In this document: positions 1 to 11,608 of the stretch, piece by piece
How the letters are laid out: the number at the start of each line of letters is the position of its first letter
Numbering within the stretch: the stretch's first letter is position 1
DNA from: Eudorina sp. 2006-703-Eu-15
Lineage: Eukaryota > Chlorophyta > Chlorophyceae > Chlamydomonadales > Volvocaceae
NCBI GenBank assembly: GCA_003117195.1
Contig: BDSI01000126.1
Coordinates: forward strand, 186,001-250,000
DNA length: 64,000 nucleotides
Reading direction: 5' to 3'
Position numbers and translations under genes: made by a program
The notes under the pieces: model-generated
The model's input: the letters and a program-made list of their open reading frames with translations, nothing else
What the model was told of the DNA's origin: nothing
The model's database searches: none

Positions 1-1777
1 TTATTGTCAGACGAGCCGTTCGAGCCGTTGCCGTTGGATCCGTGACCGTTACCGTTATTGGAACCGTGACCGTTACCGTTGGATCCATGGCCGTTGTCCT
101 TGTTATCGCAGTGGAGCTTGGCGTCCACCCTGGGGAACGGAGGAGGCGGGACGGTGTCAAGGATGTGGGGAGAGGGTCAGGCAAGACGTGCTCCGCAAAC
201 ACATCGGATTTACGCTGCCCATGTTGACGGTTTGCGATGTACGAAGGGGAAGGACGGCATAACACATGCGCACGTGCAGTTCCGCCAACAGCTGGTCGGG
301 TTACGGTCAGGGGAAGATGCATCGGCGGTCCAGAATGACAACAGCTCGTTCAGAGGCGCAGATGGGCTTTTGCCCGCCCCCCCTCTTCCGGATCCCGATC
401 CAGGGAGAAATTCACGAACGCCGTGAGGAGGCTGCAGGGAGGGTCATGGTAGAGGTTGCATTCGAGATCGTGGTTCACTCTCGAGGACCAGGGAGCATAC
501 CCCCCTCCCCGAGTTTCCGACCGCGCCACATACCGGCTGGTGCCGTTGCCTTCCTTGCTGCCGTTGCTGCCGTTCCCCTTGCTGCCGTGACCGTTGCCGT
601 TGTCCGGCGCGCTACCCTCTTTGGAGGTCGGCTCCTCCTCTTCTTGGCTGGGGGTCAAGAATGATATCGGGGGTTATCGAGAGCGCGGCGATTCACGGCC
701 ACCGTACGCTTGCGCGTCACGGTTCTGGAGGGGATCACGTACGACCCCAAACCCGTGTAATGGTTACCTTATCAACCCTTCTGCATATGCTTACTTACAC
801 TACCCATTGCAAGTCAGTCCTTTGCATTCGGCAAAACCCACCCCGCAACCGCGCACGACCGACACGAAACATCGTAAAACGCGGTCAAGTATGTGGCGCT
901 GCGCTCCAGGAACTTACTTGGTTTGCTTTGAGTCGCTGGAAGTCGCCTCATATTGTCGATTTGCGCTGCTGGGGCCGCGGAAGGCATAGTGGCGCGCAGC
1001 ATGAGCAGCGACGCTTGGAAGGACGGCTGCATGCTGGCTTTGGCTCTGCAAAGGAAAGTGGTAAAAAGGTTAGCGATGAAGCATGCCATCACTTGTCGGG
1101 CAGCCTGGCAACCTCGCGTTCCAAGTCTTTACTTACTTTGCGCCACCACCATACGCGCGTCCAGATATGGCGGAGCTCGTTTTGCCTCAACGGCTTTATG
1201 AGGTAGTCGATCGCTCCCAATGAAAGACATGACATTACAGTCTCGCGTTCGTCTTGCGTGGAAGTGACTGCGTAGGCCGCAGGGCGCGAATATCAACAAA
1301 ATATCCCAACGCCGACAAGATATCTTGTGAGCCGTGCAACTCGCGTCGCTCCTCTAAACCATAACAAGAACTTCATTTTATACTTACCGACCACAGGGAT
1401 GCGAGTAAGACCCTCCGTCTTTGCCATCCGTTTGAGCAGACGGCATGCATTTGCGCCCGGCGGGTCATGCTCCTTGAGCACCAGATCGAAGCCAGATGCA
1501 TGTTCAGCCTCTAGTAAAAGCTGCAGGCCCTCGCGCGCGGTTTTGACCGCAGTCACCTGCCAGGAAGGTCCCGTGGCTCTGTGTAATTGCGCCAGACTTT
1601 CTTCATGGCAAATGCTTCGCATCAGGCTATCCTCACCTGATAGGAGCATTCCCTCAGAAGCTGTGTCGTGTTCTGCCGGGAGACTGCCTTACTATCTATG
1701 ACCAAGATGCGCAGACTCTTTGGGTCAGGCAACGCCAGCTGTTGAGCGCCAGGGTGTTGGGCGCCATGCGCCTGCAT
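1..1777 (-). CDS. Pseudo-response regulator (TOC1/PRR-like receiver domain), 5' part
   Basis: Six exons can be joined in phase: 1777-1637, 1556-1388, 1267-1137, 1045-918, 647-534 and 129 to the window edge, all with GT-AG introns. They give about 270 residues, and the gene continues off the left edge. Residues ~21-147 form a receiver fold: ILVIDSKAV at strand 1, DLVLKEHDPP at strand 3, IPVVVTST at strand 4, then AIDYLIKPLRQNELRHIW. The Asp that accepts phosphate in true response regulators is Glu here (E76), while the Lys of IKP is kept. That pattern and the exit sequence ending in a Trp-rich helix are typical of plant and algal clock-type PRRs. After the receiver come a Ser/Gln linker, a poly-Glu stretch and Gly-Asn-Gly-His-Gly-Ser repeats. 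The start is the first ATG in frame (1777); an upstream exon is possible. A C-terminal CCT motif would define the class but lies outside the window. Inference: nuclear clock or light-signalling regulator. Confidence 0.85.
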
Positions 1778-3030
1778 GCCCAATTTATGTTGCCGGCCCA
1801 CGACGGGGCCGGCCACCTCTGTTGCGCCGGTGCCCTCCGTTTGTGACTGTTCTCAAGATTTCAGGTATCGCCTACAAACATATGGACTTGCTTTCTTCTT
1901 GTCCTCTATACCTTCCAATTGTGTTTCGATTAATGGTTTTTGCAACTGTCATAGGCGTTGGGATTCTCGATGTTCTCGGTGAGACGCGCGAATTTGCCAC
2001 CCGTATCTTGCTCGGCCGTTGTTATTTGGCACCGGATCCGCCGTACTGTCGTATGATACGCAGACATATTTGTTCACCATAAAATATCTGGGCGCCTTGT
2101 CAGGCACCGTGTGCAGACAGCCTCCAGCGAGACGAAATTGTTGGGGCTTGCAATTTGGATGCCAATCCTCGTTACGGAACTGCAACTGTCGGCCAGCTCG
2201 GCGTCGTTAATGCACCGTTAAGATTTCAATTGCCGATTTCTCATACCAACCTGCGTCGAATAATTTTACTGGAGTACGACTTCTTAGAAAATTAATATCT
2301 GGCCATTGTTTCATTTCTGATGCATTTCGCGTGGTCCCCGCAAGCGCACATGTCGCGCCGAACCTCCATATACTCCACCGACCAAGCACCCAGTCATATC
2401 AAAACGACATCACGTAGGTGACTTCAAATGGGCTGAGTCGTTTGGTATGTGTCGTTCAAAGTCACGAACTGCAAGCATACAACCTGCCACGAAGCCGACA
2501 CACATCCACGCCGCACCAAGATCCTTAGACATATTTCCACAATGGTTAGCCTTCAAAACCGCCCAAACTACTTATTCTTCAGCACGTTTGGCACTCCCTG
2601 GTAGGTCCCGGCCGTCTGCCGCACCCAGCCAGGCCCCGCCGTGCCTCGCAACCACAAGAACTATCAACCCACATCTCTTATACAATCTCATCGGTCACAT
2701 GTCGTTTACTTCATGCGCGACGTTATGTCATGAAGCGATGGGCAGGCTTTTCGGCGGGCAGGGGCGGGCCCACTGCGCCCCATCGATCCGGCGGCAGCAG
2801 GCAGAGCCGCTTCCGCAGGCACCTCATTGTGCCACACAGCGGCTGTGCTCGAACGGATTCCGGAGTTGTTCATAGGGACATAAGGTGGGCTTGGCCTTTC
2901 CAAAACCTCGGCAGGCGCACGCGAGCCTCCTTTTCTTTTCTGTTAAAGCCTCCGTTGAGCTGTGCAGTTCGGCTTTTCCCTGGGTGTGCACTCCCGCGCG
3001 TAGATAATCAGCTATATGCATGCCTCTACG
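1778..3030. other. No gene recognised
   Basis: Upstream region of the pseudo-response-regulator gene. Only short open frames without splice-supported continuity were seen on either strand, so no gene is proposed. Confidence 0.5.
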
Positions 3031-3076
3031 GCTGTTACCGATGACCCGCGGGGGCCACTGTAACATCATAAATAAT
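3031..3076 (+). mobile_element. LINE 3'-end fragment, tail family 2
   Basis: The sequence ACCGATGACCCGCGG followed by a GGCCACTGTAACATCAT-type end recurs at 24361, 43055 and, inverted, at 59732. It ends in an AT-rich simple repeat, as expected of a severely 5'-truncated non-LTR retrotransposon. Confidence 0.6.
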
Positions 3077-3268
3077 GCCGTCAAGGGGCCACCAAATATC
3101 GAGTGAATGTACTTAACTGGCACGACTTGATAATCGAGGGCATTAAGTTGGGCAGCGAGCTTTGCGCCGACAGTGGTTTGGGATGGACACGACGTGGCCG
3201 ACTCGGATGCCATGGCGTGCAGCAAATGTCACAGCTTCAGAAGACAGTGCGTACAGGGTGCGTCTGTT

Positions 3269-3385
3269 GATGAATGAATGGATCAACGTTACAGCGGACC
3301 CCAAAGGGATTAACGGTGTATATCAGGGCAAGCCCCAGCAGGCCCCACCGACAAGGCGGCAAGACACCTCCACACCTTAACGCCG
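3269..3385 (-). mobile_element. LINE 3'-end fragment, tail family 1
   Basis: This is the reverse complement of the 3' end of the LINE at 11609-15046. About 115 bp are clearly alignable, including the GGGGTCCGCTGTAACGTT-type end and an (ATTC)n tail (here GAATGAATGG). It is a dead-on-arrival copy without coding sequence. Confidence 0.8.
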
Positions 3386-4250
3386 TTGATGTTTAAATCC
3401 GTTTACAAACCCTTGAGATAACTGGCGATGACTGGAGAACCGTGTTGCGGTCTCGAGGGGTGGCTCTGAGGTGCCTGCACCATGATGCGGACTCACGCGC
3501 AGAGCACGCAGATGTACCGGTATGTGGTCTCAGACCGTGTTTGCGTCCATCACACGTCCATGACGATTGCACTCACAACATCTAGGCACAAGACATGTTG
3601 GTTGCAAAAGGCCCAAGCTTGCGTCACGTATGCTGCAAGTCCGAACCCACCTCCCAAGGGTGGGGTCCGCCTGCTTCCATGGGTCACGTGGACTGGAAAA
3701 CGTATGCATCCACTACGTCCTGAATAACCGCACCCCATCACGTGTCGTTCCGCGATCTGAGGTCACTCGACCGTCTAGCGCACGTGCAAGAACCTTGCGG
3801 TCTGGGATCTGAGTCCTACAGCCGGCCGGCAGTACTGCAGTTATAAAATGAATAGAAGCCCACTCGCTGCCCGTTGCGAAACCCGCTCTGTAATTGGTAT
3901 CGTAGACTGTACCGCTCTACATTTCAAATGCAGTGCGAAACACTGACCCAGCATCTAGAGAAGCCCGCTACCAGCTCCCGCCTTCCACACGCTCTGTGTG
4001 CGCACGCTGCCGTAAAACTGAAACCTACGTATCGTCGATGTGCCCTGCGGTGCGTAAAAATGCTTGACCCCATGTTGCATCCATCGCCCCTGTACAGAAG
4101 CACGCCGCGCTGGAATGAAACGCCTTCACATCGAAAGAAACTCCATGGACACGGAGCAGGGCTCCTTGCCGCCGTTCGAGCGCGCCATGCACACAAAATG
4201 GTTCAGCCGGGCGGCACGCTGAGCTCCCCCCGTAACCCAACCCGCCTGCA
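3386..4250. other. No gene recognised; 3' flank of sulfotransferase gene
   Basis: Downstream of the sulfotransferase stop codon. No conserved reading frame or repeat was recognised. Confidence 0.45.
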
Positions 4251-6325
4251 TCACTGCACCGGCATCTGAACCTTCATCAGGCTTAGGTCGGCCGCGAAGA
4301 AGTCGGCAACGTCCTTCACGCACTCCATGCCGCACTGCCGGTACCGAACCGCGTGGCGGTCCGACGACACCGCCGCCGCCGCATCCTCCCGCCACAGGCC
4401 GCCGCTGGTCTTGTTGCGCGCGGCCTGCACGTGCACGCCCTGCTTGCGCCACCGGATGCGGCCGCCGCGGATCTCCGGCAGCGACTTGTCGCGTCGGCTG
4501 TTTATGATGTCCAGCAGCGTCGCGAAGTCCTCGTGCAGGTGCTCGTATCTGGAGGATATGCGTATCAATGGAGTATCAATTGAGTATTAATGGAGCAGAC
4601 TCTGGAGTGTCGCGTAAATCCGGCAACAGGAATCGCCGAACGTGAAACTTAAGCTGTCGGCTGCGCGCGCTCAGGACCAGTCCTTGTCAAAGCATCTGGA
4701 TCTGCCGAGCAAGGCGATCCCCCTGTCCGACATTGTTCCACGGTAACAAGCGATGAGGCAGCGGGGAGCCCGGCATGTGTCCGACATACCGTATGAGGTA
4801 GTCCACAGAAAGGCCGTCGCCGCGTGCGTCCGTCATGCAATGGTGGGCCGGCTCTATATGGTAAAAGTCGTACGCCCAGGCATCGTCGCCGCGGAAGGAT
4901 CCCTGCGGCAGCCCCGTCAAGACACAACAACATCACGCGTCACCGAAGAGGTCCGTGTGACATGAAGTCGCAGACACGGCATCGGACCACACGCGGAACG
5001 CAAGTCGCAGATAAGCCCGGCAAAGTGTACCGCCTGGCGACTATTCCCTCTTGACCGCCAAAGCAGCCCAACCCCGATACATACGAACATGTCGGCCGCG
5101 CCACGGAACCCCATCCGTCCAGACGGGCCCTCCTCGTCGATGTCCCAGCATGACTGCGACTAAAACAAGCCATATCCCAGTGGCAGGACTGCGCCACACG
5201 GCGGCGCGAAGAAAGCGGTGTGCTGTGCTCGTCCGCCGCCCGAGAGGCTCACCTCGGCCCCGCAGTGGAAAAGGTTAGACATTTTCCCCATCAGGTAGGG
5301 GTCGGCGCAGAAGTCCCGGAAGTTGACTGGCCCGCATATGCCCGTCTTCACCGGCCACCTGTCGCAGGATTGCGGAATCGGGGCCCCTCGCTGAAAGACG
5401 TGCCGGCACGCTCGAAAACGGTAATGTGCGACAGAGGAGGCAGGTAGAAACAGCTGCCCTGCTCAACATCGCTGTTCCAACGCAACAGCGGATAGAGACC
5501 AAGTGCGGCAGCGACTCGCTCAGGTTTATCTGCCCGCGGGAGACAGATTGCACCGCAAAGCGCCAGGTAGCCCTCGGCAACATGCCTGTTGTACACGTCC
5601 CAACCGGACTAGGCCCAGAATCCGCGGCATGGCTGCCGCGGTATCGGAGCTGCACCCCTCCGGCACACGCACCTGTCCTGCGTGTAGTCATAGCCGCTCG
5701 CCGCGCGCGCCCACGGGTTGCGAGTTGAAGAGATGACATAGTACGTGCGCCACATCTCGTCATGGGTCAGACCGTGCTTCTCCATGTCCTCGCTCGTGAA
5801 AGGCCGCATGCACATGGTGGTTTGTGTCTTGCAACCCGCCTTAAACGTGTCCAGCACGGTGGTGGAGGCAGCCTTGCGGTTGCGGATGAAAATGAGCTTG
5901 TAATAGTGGTTCACGAACACGCCGCACTTGTAAGACATCGGTGCGGGCTCCATGACCTCCTGGCGGTACACCACCTTGCGCAGCAGCCAGTCGCGGAAGG
6001 CTGTGTGGTTGAACAGCTTGTCGTCGTACCGTTCCGCCGGGAGGGGCCCCGACTTGGTGACCTCCTGATACACGCTGCTGGCCATGGTGACGAGCTTGCT
6101 GTAGTAATCGGTCGGCGGAATATGGTGCCCATACAACGCAGCTGGCGCAGGGCCGGTTTCCGTTACGGTTCCTGTTGCTGCCTGAACTACGAAAATACCC
6201 AGGAGGCAGAATGAACGCCATTGGACGCATCCTCCGATAGCTGTAGCGCTATGCTTCCAGTAAGCATCGCGTACACGCTGCCGTGTTCCTGCGCCGGGGC
6301 CAAGCCCGGCGACAGGACTAGCCAT
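4251..6325 (-). CDS. Sulfotransferase family protein (Golgi type II membrane, PAPS-dependent)
   Basis: The five-exon model is 6325-5669, 5608-5410, 5326-5253, 4902-4790 and 4548-4251 (446 aa, phases consistent throughout). Residues 37-52 form one hydrophobic segment near the N-terminus, a signal anchor as in Golgi sulfotransferases. Residues 147-161 (IRNRKAASTTVLDTF) fit the 5'-phosphosulfate-binding loop. Residues 198-213 (SSTRNPWARAASGYDY) fit the 3'-phosphate-binding motif. The C-terminal exons carry the usual ending of this family: a HIEPAHHCMT segment, then VDYLIR joined to YEHLHEDFATLL. Known for the family: transfer of sulfate from PAPS to carbohydrate, here probably cell-wall or extracellular-matrix glycoconjugates (inference). 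Intron 1 is only 60 nt and a multiple of three, with its AG inside an in-frame TAG, so splicing is needed. The exon 2/3 boundary is the least certain. Start: first ATG ahead of the anchor. Confidence 0.78.
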
Positions 6326-7021
6326 GCGCCAGGTTTAGGTGTGCAGCCTCCGACTTTTCACAAAGGAAATAGCTCTCCGTCGCACAGTTTGACAGCCTGT
6401 TTGTAATCCTCTGCACAAGCCCGTCCTCTCCTCTACAGTAATGCAGCTCGTGGATCACAAAGAAATTCAAATCCTGATAGTAATTGCAATGGATGTCTCA
6501 GAACGGACCGCTTGGTCGCTTGTCAAGTTGGAAAGCTAGCCGATAGCTACGGCCGTACATAGCCTTTGTGCCCGCACATAAGTAAAGAAATCTGATAATA
6601 GGACTCTGCTGATCGTCACGGCCAGGAGAGGGAAGTGCACAGCTTGCGATGTTGCGCGTTTCAACAGCGTCGGAATCGCAAGGAAAAGAGAGCAGTGTGT
6701 GGCAACAAACCGGAACAACGAATCCAAATGCTTGTTACTGCTTGCTTCCGTCACGGGTGATCGTTGGGGGCTGTGGTTTCTGGTTGTACGGAAAATGCTC
6801 CTCCTCACCGTCTACAGCCTACATTACCAATGCGCCAGTTTCAGCAAAGAACGCGATACCCTTTTCCCCCAGTGCCCACCTTCAATGCACCATGCTTATT
6901 CGGTTGAGCCAACAGACACAGCACGACCCTGCACAGCTGCACGGCAGAGCCAGGTCCGTACCATACCACGCGCATGGAGACTCACAGCTGCTGGACCGCG
7001 AATGGTTGGAAGGTTATTTCA
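6326..7021. other. No gene recognised
   Basis: Region upstream of the sulfotransferase ATG, about 700 bp, probably holding its promoter. No repeat or coding exon was recognised. Confidence 0.45.
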
Positions 7022-7984
7022 TTACGCACCTACCTCCGGAAAACCGTACAGCCGACTCCAAAATTCGCTACCGCCGGACGGGCGGCCATTCCCTCTGCTT
7101 CCCGGTTGACGTGGGATGCATGGGATGTCGGCTCTGGCTCCCGACCAGGCCGCTCCCGTCGCCCGTCGGCCCGTTTCCATGGCACTTAATGCCGCCAAAA
7201 CGACAACGTCCCACATGCACTGGTGCACTCCAGTAGGAGACTGGGCCAACCAGAGTTGCTCTCCAATAATGTCCACCCCTCTTCGTGCCTAATTCTGCGA
7301 GACAACAGCCTGGAACCCCCAAAGTGGTGTTGCCTCGGCGATGCCTGGCCGCATTGGCCCCCGCTCCCGGGTATCTCTCGTACCCGCAAGGGGTCGTGGG
7401 CCTCGTGGCTGTCCCCCTCATGTGCGAATTTCCCAGTACAGGGATCCCACCAGCTGCTAGGCGCCAATATGCTTCTTATTGCCATGTTTTATTATTTGAC
7501 CTCCGTCTACATCCTCTGCATAACCCTTGAGACCATCCCCTGCACGTGGGGCGCGGCATCCTCCACTCCAAGTGCTTCACAGAAAAACCGTGTGTGTGCC
7601 ATACGTATCTCCTCTCGGACCCCATGCAACTGCAATGCCGTACCGCATCGCGCGGTGCAGTCACGGCGTGACAGTCGAATGCCGTTTTGCAGCCTCCACC
7701 CCCTGCGATTCATCAGCACAGCCGTGGCTTCATCCCTCGCCGGAGTTGCACCCTCCTTTAGTGCCATGGCAGCCGCTGCTGCCTCGCATACAATATGTAT
7801 CTGGGATGTCTTTCAGAAGGGCCTCCAGGGCCGCCTCGCATTCCCGCCACCAATGCTCTATAATATTGCGAGTGCGCTCCCAGGCGCTCGCATCCATCCA
7901 GCTGCAGGTGCACGTCATTCGCGGCGATGCCACCGTGCCTTGTCGCGCCGTGCCGATGGTGTGCCACGACACAAGCCATGCAAG
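7022..7984 (-). pseudogene. Decayed LINE copy, C-terminal region of the RT polyprotein
   Basis: Read on the minus strand in shifting frames, this matches the C-terminal region of the LINE ORF at 11610-14508. Examples are NRRGWRLQNGI against DRMGWRLNNGL, FFCEALGVEDAAPHVQGMVS against FACEAVGLGATDPISQVAAA, PRQHHFGGSRLL against PRQHHFWSCRVA, and MWDVVVLAALSAMETGRR against VWDVVVLAAIAAMETGRR. Several frameshifts and stops show it is dead. Its upstream end abuts the GC-rich heptamer array, and a further piece of what looks like the same copy lies on the other side of the array. Confidence 0.82.
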
Positions 7985-10900
7985 GCGTCGCCGCCTCGCC
8001 GCCCCGCCGCCCCGCCGCCCGCCGCCCGCCGCCCACCACCCGCCGCCCGCCGCCCGCCGCCCGCCGCCCGCCGCCCGCCGCCCGCCGCCCGCCGCCCGCC
8101 GCCCGCCGCCCGCCGCCCGCCGCCCGCCGCCCGCCGCCCGCCGCCGCCGCCCGCCGCCCGCCGCCCGCCGCCCGCCGCCCGCCGCCCGCCGCCCGCCGCC
8201 CGCCGCCCGCCGCCCGCCGCCCGCCCCCGCCGCCCGCCGCCCGCCGCCCGCCGCCCGCCGCCTCGCCGCCCGCCGCCCGCCGCCCCGCCGCCCCCCCCCC
8301 CGCCCGCCGCCCGCCGCCCGCCGCCCGCCGCCCGCCGCCCGCCGCCCGCCGCCCGCCGCCCGCCGCCCGCCGCCCGCCGCCCGCCCGCCGCCCGCCGCCG
8401 CCCGCCGCCCGCCGCCCGCCGCCCGCCGCCCGCCGCCCGCCGCCCGCCGCCCGCCGCCCGCCGCCCGCCGCCCGCCGCCTCGCCGCCTCGCCGCCTCGCC
8501 GCCTCGCCGCCCGCCGCCCGCCGCCCGCCGCCCGCCGCCGCCGCCCGCCGCCCGCCGCCCGCCGCCCGCCGCCCGCCGCCCGCCGCCCGCCGCCCGCCGC
8601 CCGCCGCCCGCCGCCCGCCGCCCGCCGCCCGCCGCCCGCCGCCCGCCGCCGCCCGCCGCCCGCCGCCCGCCGCCCGCCGCCCGCCGCCCGCCGCCCGCCG
8701 CCCGCCGCCCGCCGCCGCCGCCCGCCGCCTCGCCGCCTCGCCGCCCCGCCGCCCGCCGCCCGCCGCCCGCCGCCCCGCCGCCCGCCGCCCGCCGCCCGCC
8801 GCCCGCCGCCCGCCGCCCGCCGCCCGCCGCCCGCCGCCCGCCGCCCGCCGCCCGCCGCCCGCCGCCCGCCGCCCGCCGCCCGCCGCCCGCCGCCCGCCGC
8901 CCGCCGCCCGCCGCCCGCCGCCTCGCCGCCTCGCCGCCTCGCCGCCTCGCCGCCTCGCCGCCTCGCCGCCTCGCCGCCCGCCGCCTCGCCGCCCCGCCGC
9001 CCGCCGCCCGCCGCCTCGCCGCCCCGCCGCCCGCCGCCCGCCGCCCGCCGCCCGCCGCCCGCCGCCCGCCGCCCGCCGCCCGCCGCCCGCCGCCCGCCGC
9101 CCGCCGCCCGCCGCCCGCCGCCCGCCGCCCGCCGCCCGCCGCCCGCCGCCGCCGCCCGCCGCCCGCCGCCCGCCGCCCGCCGCCCGCCGCCCGCCGCCCG
9201 CCGCCCGCCGCCCGCCGCCCGCCGCCCGCCGCCCGCCGCCCGCCGCCTCGCCGCCTCGCCGCCTCGCCGCCTCGCCGCCTCGCCGCCCGCCGCCCGCCGC
9301 CCGCCGCCCCGCCGCCCGCCGCCCGCCGCCCGCCGCCCGCCGCCCGCCGCCCGCCGCCCCGCCCGCCGCCCGCCGCCCGCCGCCCGCCGCCCGCCGCCCG
9401 CCGCCCGCCGCCCGCCGCCCGCCGCCCGCCGCCCGCCGCCCGCCGCCCGCCGCCTCGCCGCCTCGCCGCCCGCCGCCCGCCGCCCGCCGCCCGCCGCCCG
9501 CCCCGCCGCCCGCCGCCCGCCGCCCGCCGCCCGCCGCCCGCCGCCCGCCGCCCGCCGCCCGCCGCCCGCCGCCCGCCGCCCGCCGCCCGCCGCCCGCCGC
9601 CCGCCGCCCGCGCCCGCCGCCCGCCGCCCGCCGCCCGCGCCCGCCGCCCGCCGCCCGCCGCCCGCCGCCCGCCGCCCGCCGCCCGCGCCCGCCGCCCGCC
9701 GCCCGCCGCCCGCCGCCCGCCGCCCGCCGCCCGCCGCCCGCCGCCCGCCGCCCGCCGCCCGCCGCCCGCCGCCCGCCGCCCGCCGCCCGCCGCCCGCCGC
9801 CCGCCGCCCGCCGCCCGCCGCCCGCCGCCCGCCGCCCGCCGCCGCCGCCCGCCGCCTCGCCGCCTCGCCGCCCGCCGCCCGCCGCCCGCCGCCCGCCGCC
9901 CGCCGCCTCGCCGCCCCGCCGCCCGCCGCCCGCCGCCCGCCGCCCGCCGCCCGCCGCCCGCCGCCCGCCGCCCGCCGCCCGCCGCCCGCCGCCCGCGCCG
10001 CCCGCCGCCCGCCGCCCGCCGCCCGCCGCCCGCCGCCTCGCCGCCCGCCGCCCGCCGCCTCGCCGCCTCGCCGCCTCGCCGCCTCGCCGCCCCGCCGCCC
10101 GCCGCCCGCCGCCCGCCGCCCGCCGCCCGCCGCCCGCCGCCCGCCGCCCGCCGCCCGCCGCCCGCCGCCTCGCCGCCTCGCCGCCTCGCCGCCCGCCGCC
10201 TCGCCGCCTCGCCGCCTCGCCGCCTCGCCGCCCGCCGCCCGCCGCCCGCCGCCCGCCGCCCGCCGCCCGCCGCCCGCCGCCGCCGCCCGCCGCCCGCCGC
10301 CCGCCGCCCGCCGCCCGCCGCCCGCCGCCCGCCGCCCGCCGCCCGCCGCCCGCCGCCCGCCGCCCGCCGCCCGCCGCCCGCCGCCCGCCGCCCGCCGCCC
10401 GCCGCCCGCCGCCCGCCGCCCGCCGCCCGCCGCCCGCCGCCCGCCGCCGCCGCCCGCCGCCCGCCGCCCGCCGCCCGCCGCCCGCCGCCCGCCGCCCGCC
10501 GCCCGCCGCCCGCCGCCCGCCGCCCGCCGCCCGCCGCCGCCGCCCGCCGCCCGCCGCCCGCCGCCCCCCCCCCCCCCCCCCCCGCCCGCCGCCCCCGCCC
10601 GCCGCCCGCCGCCCGCCGCCCGCCGCCCGCCGCCCGCCGCCGCCCGCCGCCCGCCGCCCCGCCGCCCGCCGCCCGCCGCCCGCCGCCCGCCGCCCCGCCG
10701 CCCGCCGCCCGCCGCCCGCCGCCCGCCGCCCGCCGCCCGCCGCCCGCCGCCCGCCGCCCGCCGCCCGCCGCCCGCCCCCCCCCCCCCCCCCCCCCCCCCG
10801 CCGCCCGCCGCCCGCCGCCTCGCCGCCCCGCCGCCCGCCGCCCGCCGCCCGCCGCCCGCCGCCCCGCCGCCCGCCGCCCGCCGCCCGCCGCCCGCCGCCC

Positions 10901-11170
10901 GCCGCCCGCCGCCCGCCGCCCGCCGCCCGCCGCCCGCCGCCCGCCGCCCCGCCGCCCGCCGCCCGCCGCCCGCCGCCCGCCGCCCGCCGCCCGCCGCCCG
11001 CCGCCCGCCGCCCGCCGCCCGCCGCCCGCCGCCCGCCGCCCGCCGCCCGCCGCCTCGCCGCCTCGCCGCCTCGCCGCCTCGCCGCCCCGCCGCTCGCCGC
11101 CCGCCGCCTCGCCGCCCCGCCGCCCGCCGCCCGCCGCCCGCCGCCCGCCGCCCGCCGCCCGCCGCCCGCG
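7985..11170. repeat. 3.2 kb tandem array of CCCGCCG heptamers
   Basis: Almost uninterrupted 7-bp units (CCCGCCG), roughly 450 copies. They are mixed with clusters of 8-bp variants (CCTCGCCG, CCCCGCCG), 3-bp insertions and pure C runs at 8291-8301, 10564-10583 and 10775-10799. Because 7 is not a multiple of 3 and the unit lacks A/T-rich stop codons, all frames stay open on both strands (Pro-Pro-Ala-Ala-Arg-Arg or Gly/Arg/Ala), producing spurious frames of more than 1,000 codons. The G-rich strand (CGGCGGG)n has strong G-quadruplex potential. Confidence 0.95.
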
Positions 11171-11605
11171 GGAGCCCCGTCGACGGATGGAGTGACGAGG
11201 CACCGCCCCGCGCCACAACTCCACAGAGAACGAATAGGAGCCGGTGCCGCCAGCCAAGCAGAGGCACTCATCGGTACATCACTATGAGAGGCAGGGGTGA
11301 AGGGGACACACCAAGGGCGTACCAGACGCGGGTGGGGCTGGACACGGGGTAAGTATTCGCCCACGCAGGCATCCCCATAGGCCAGACACCCTGGAACCAG
11401 AAATGTCCCAGTGCCGTCATCCGTGTTGTACGACAGCGCCTGGCTCGTGCCGATGTGCGGCAGGCCGAGAGGTCCGCAACTCATAACATAGGGCTTCATG
11501 CCCATCCACACCACACGCACACTGCTGGCGCCGACAGACCTGATCTCGCCGAACGACGGCCGCACAACCAGCGCAAGCTGCGCTGGTTCTCCCAACCAGG
11601 GTCCT
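11171..11605 (-). pseudogene. Probable other half of the decayed LINE copy
   Basis: On the minus strand a stretch reading GMKPYVMSCGPLGLPHIG resembles GMRLVQTATALGLPYTDVDG, the segment just after the RT domain of the LINE at 11609-15046. Strand and order agree with the fragment at 7022-7984, so both are read as one old LINE copy with the heptamer array between them. The similarity is weaker than on the other side, and about 0.4 kb of LINE sequence is unaccounted for. Confidence 0.45.
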
Positions 11606-11608
11606 TGC

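Noticed and set aside
5762..6214. 150-codon plus-strand frame
   Set aside because: Antisense shadow of sulfotransferase exon 1, which carries the PAPS-binding motifs.
7985..11170. CRISPR array
   Set aside because: Units are contiguous without unique spacers, and the genome is eukaryotic.
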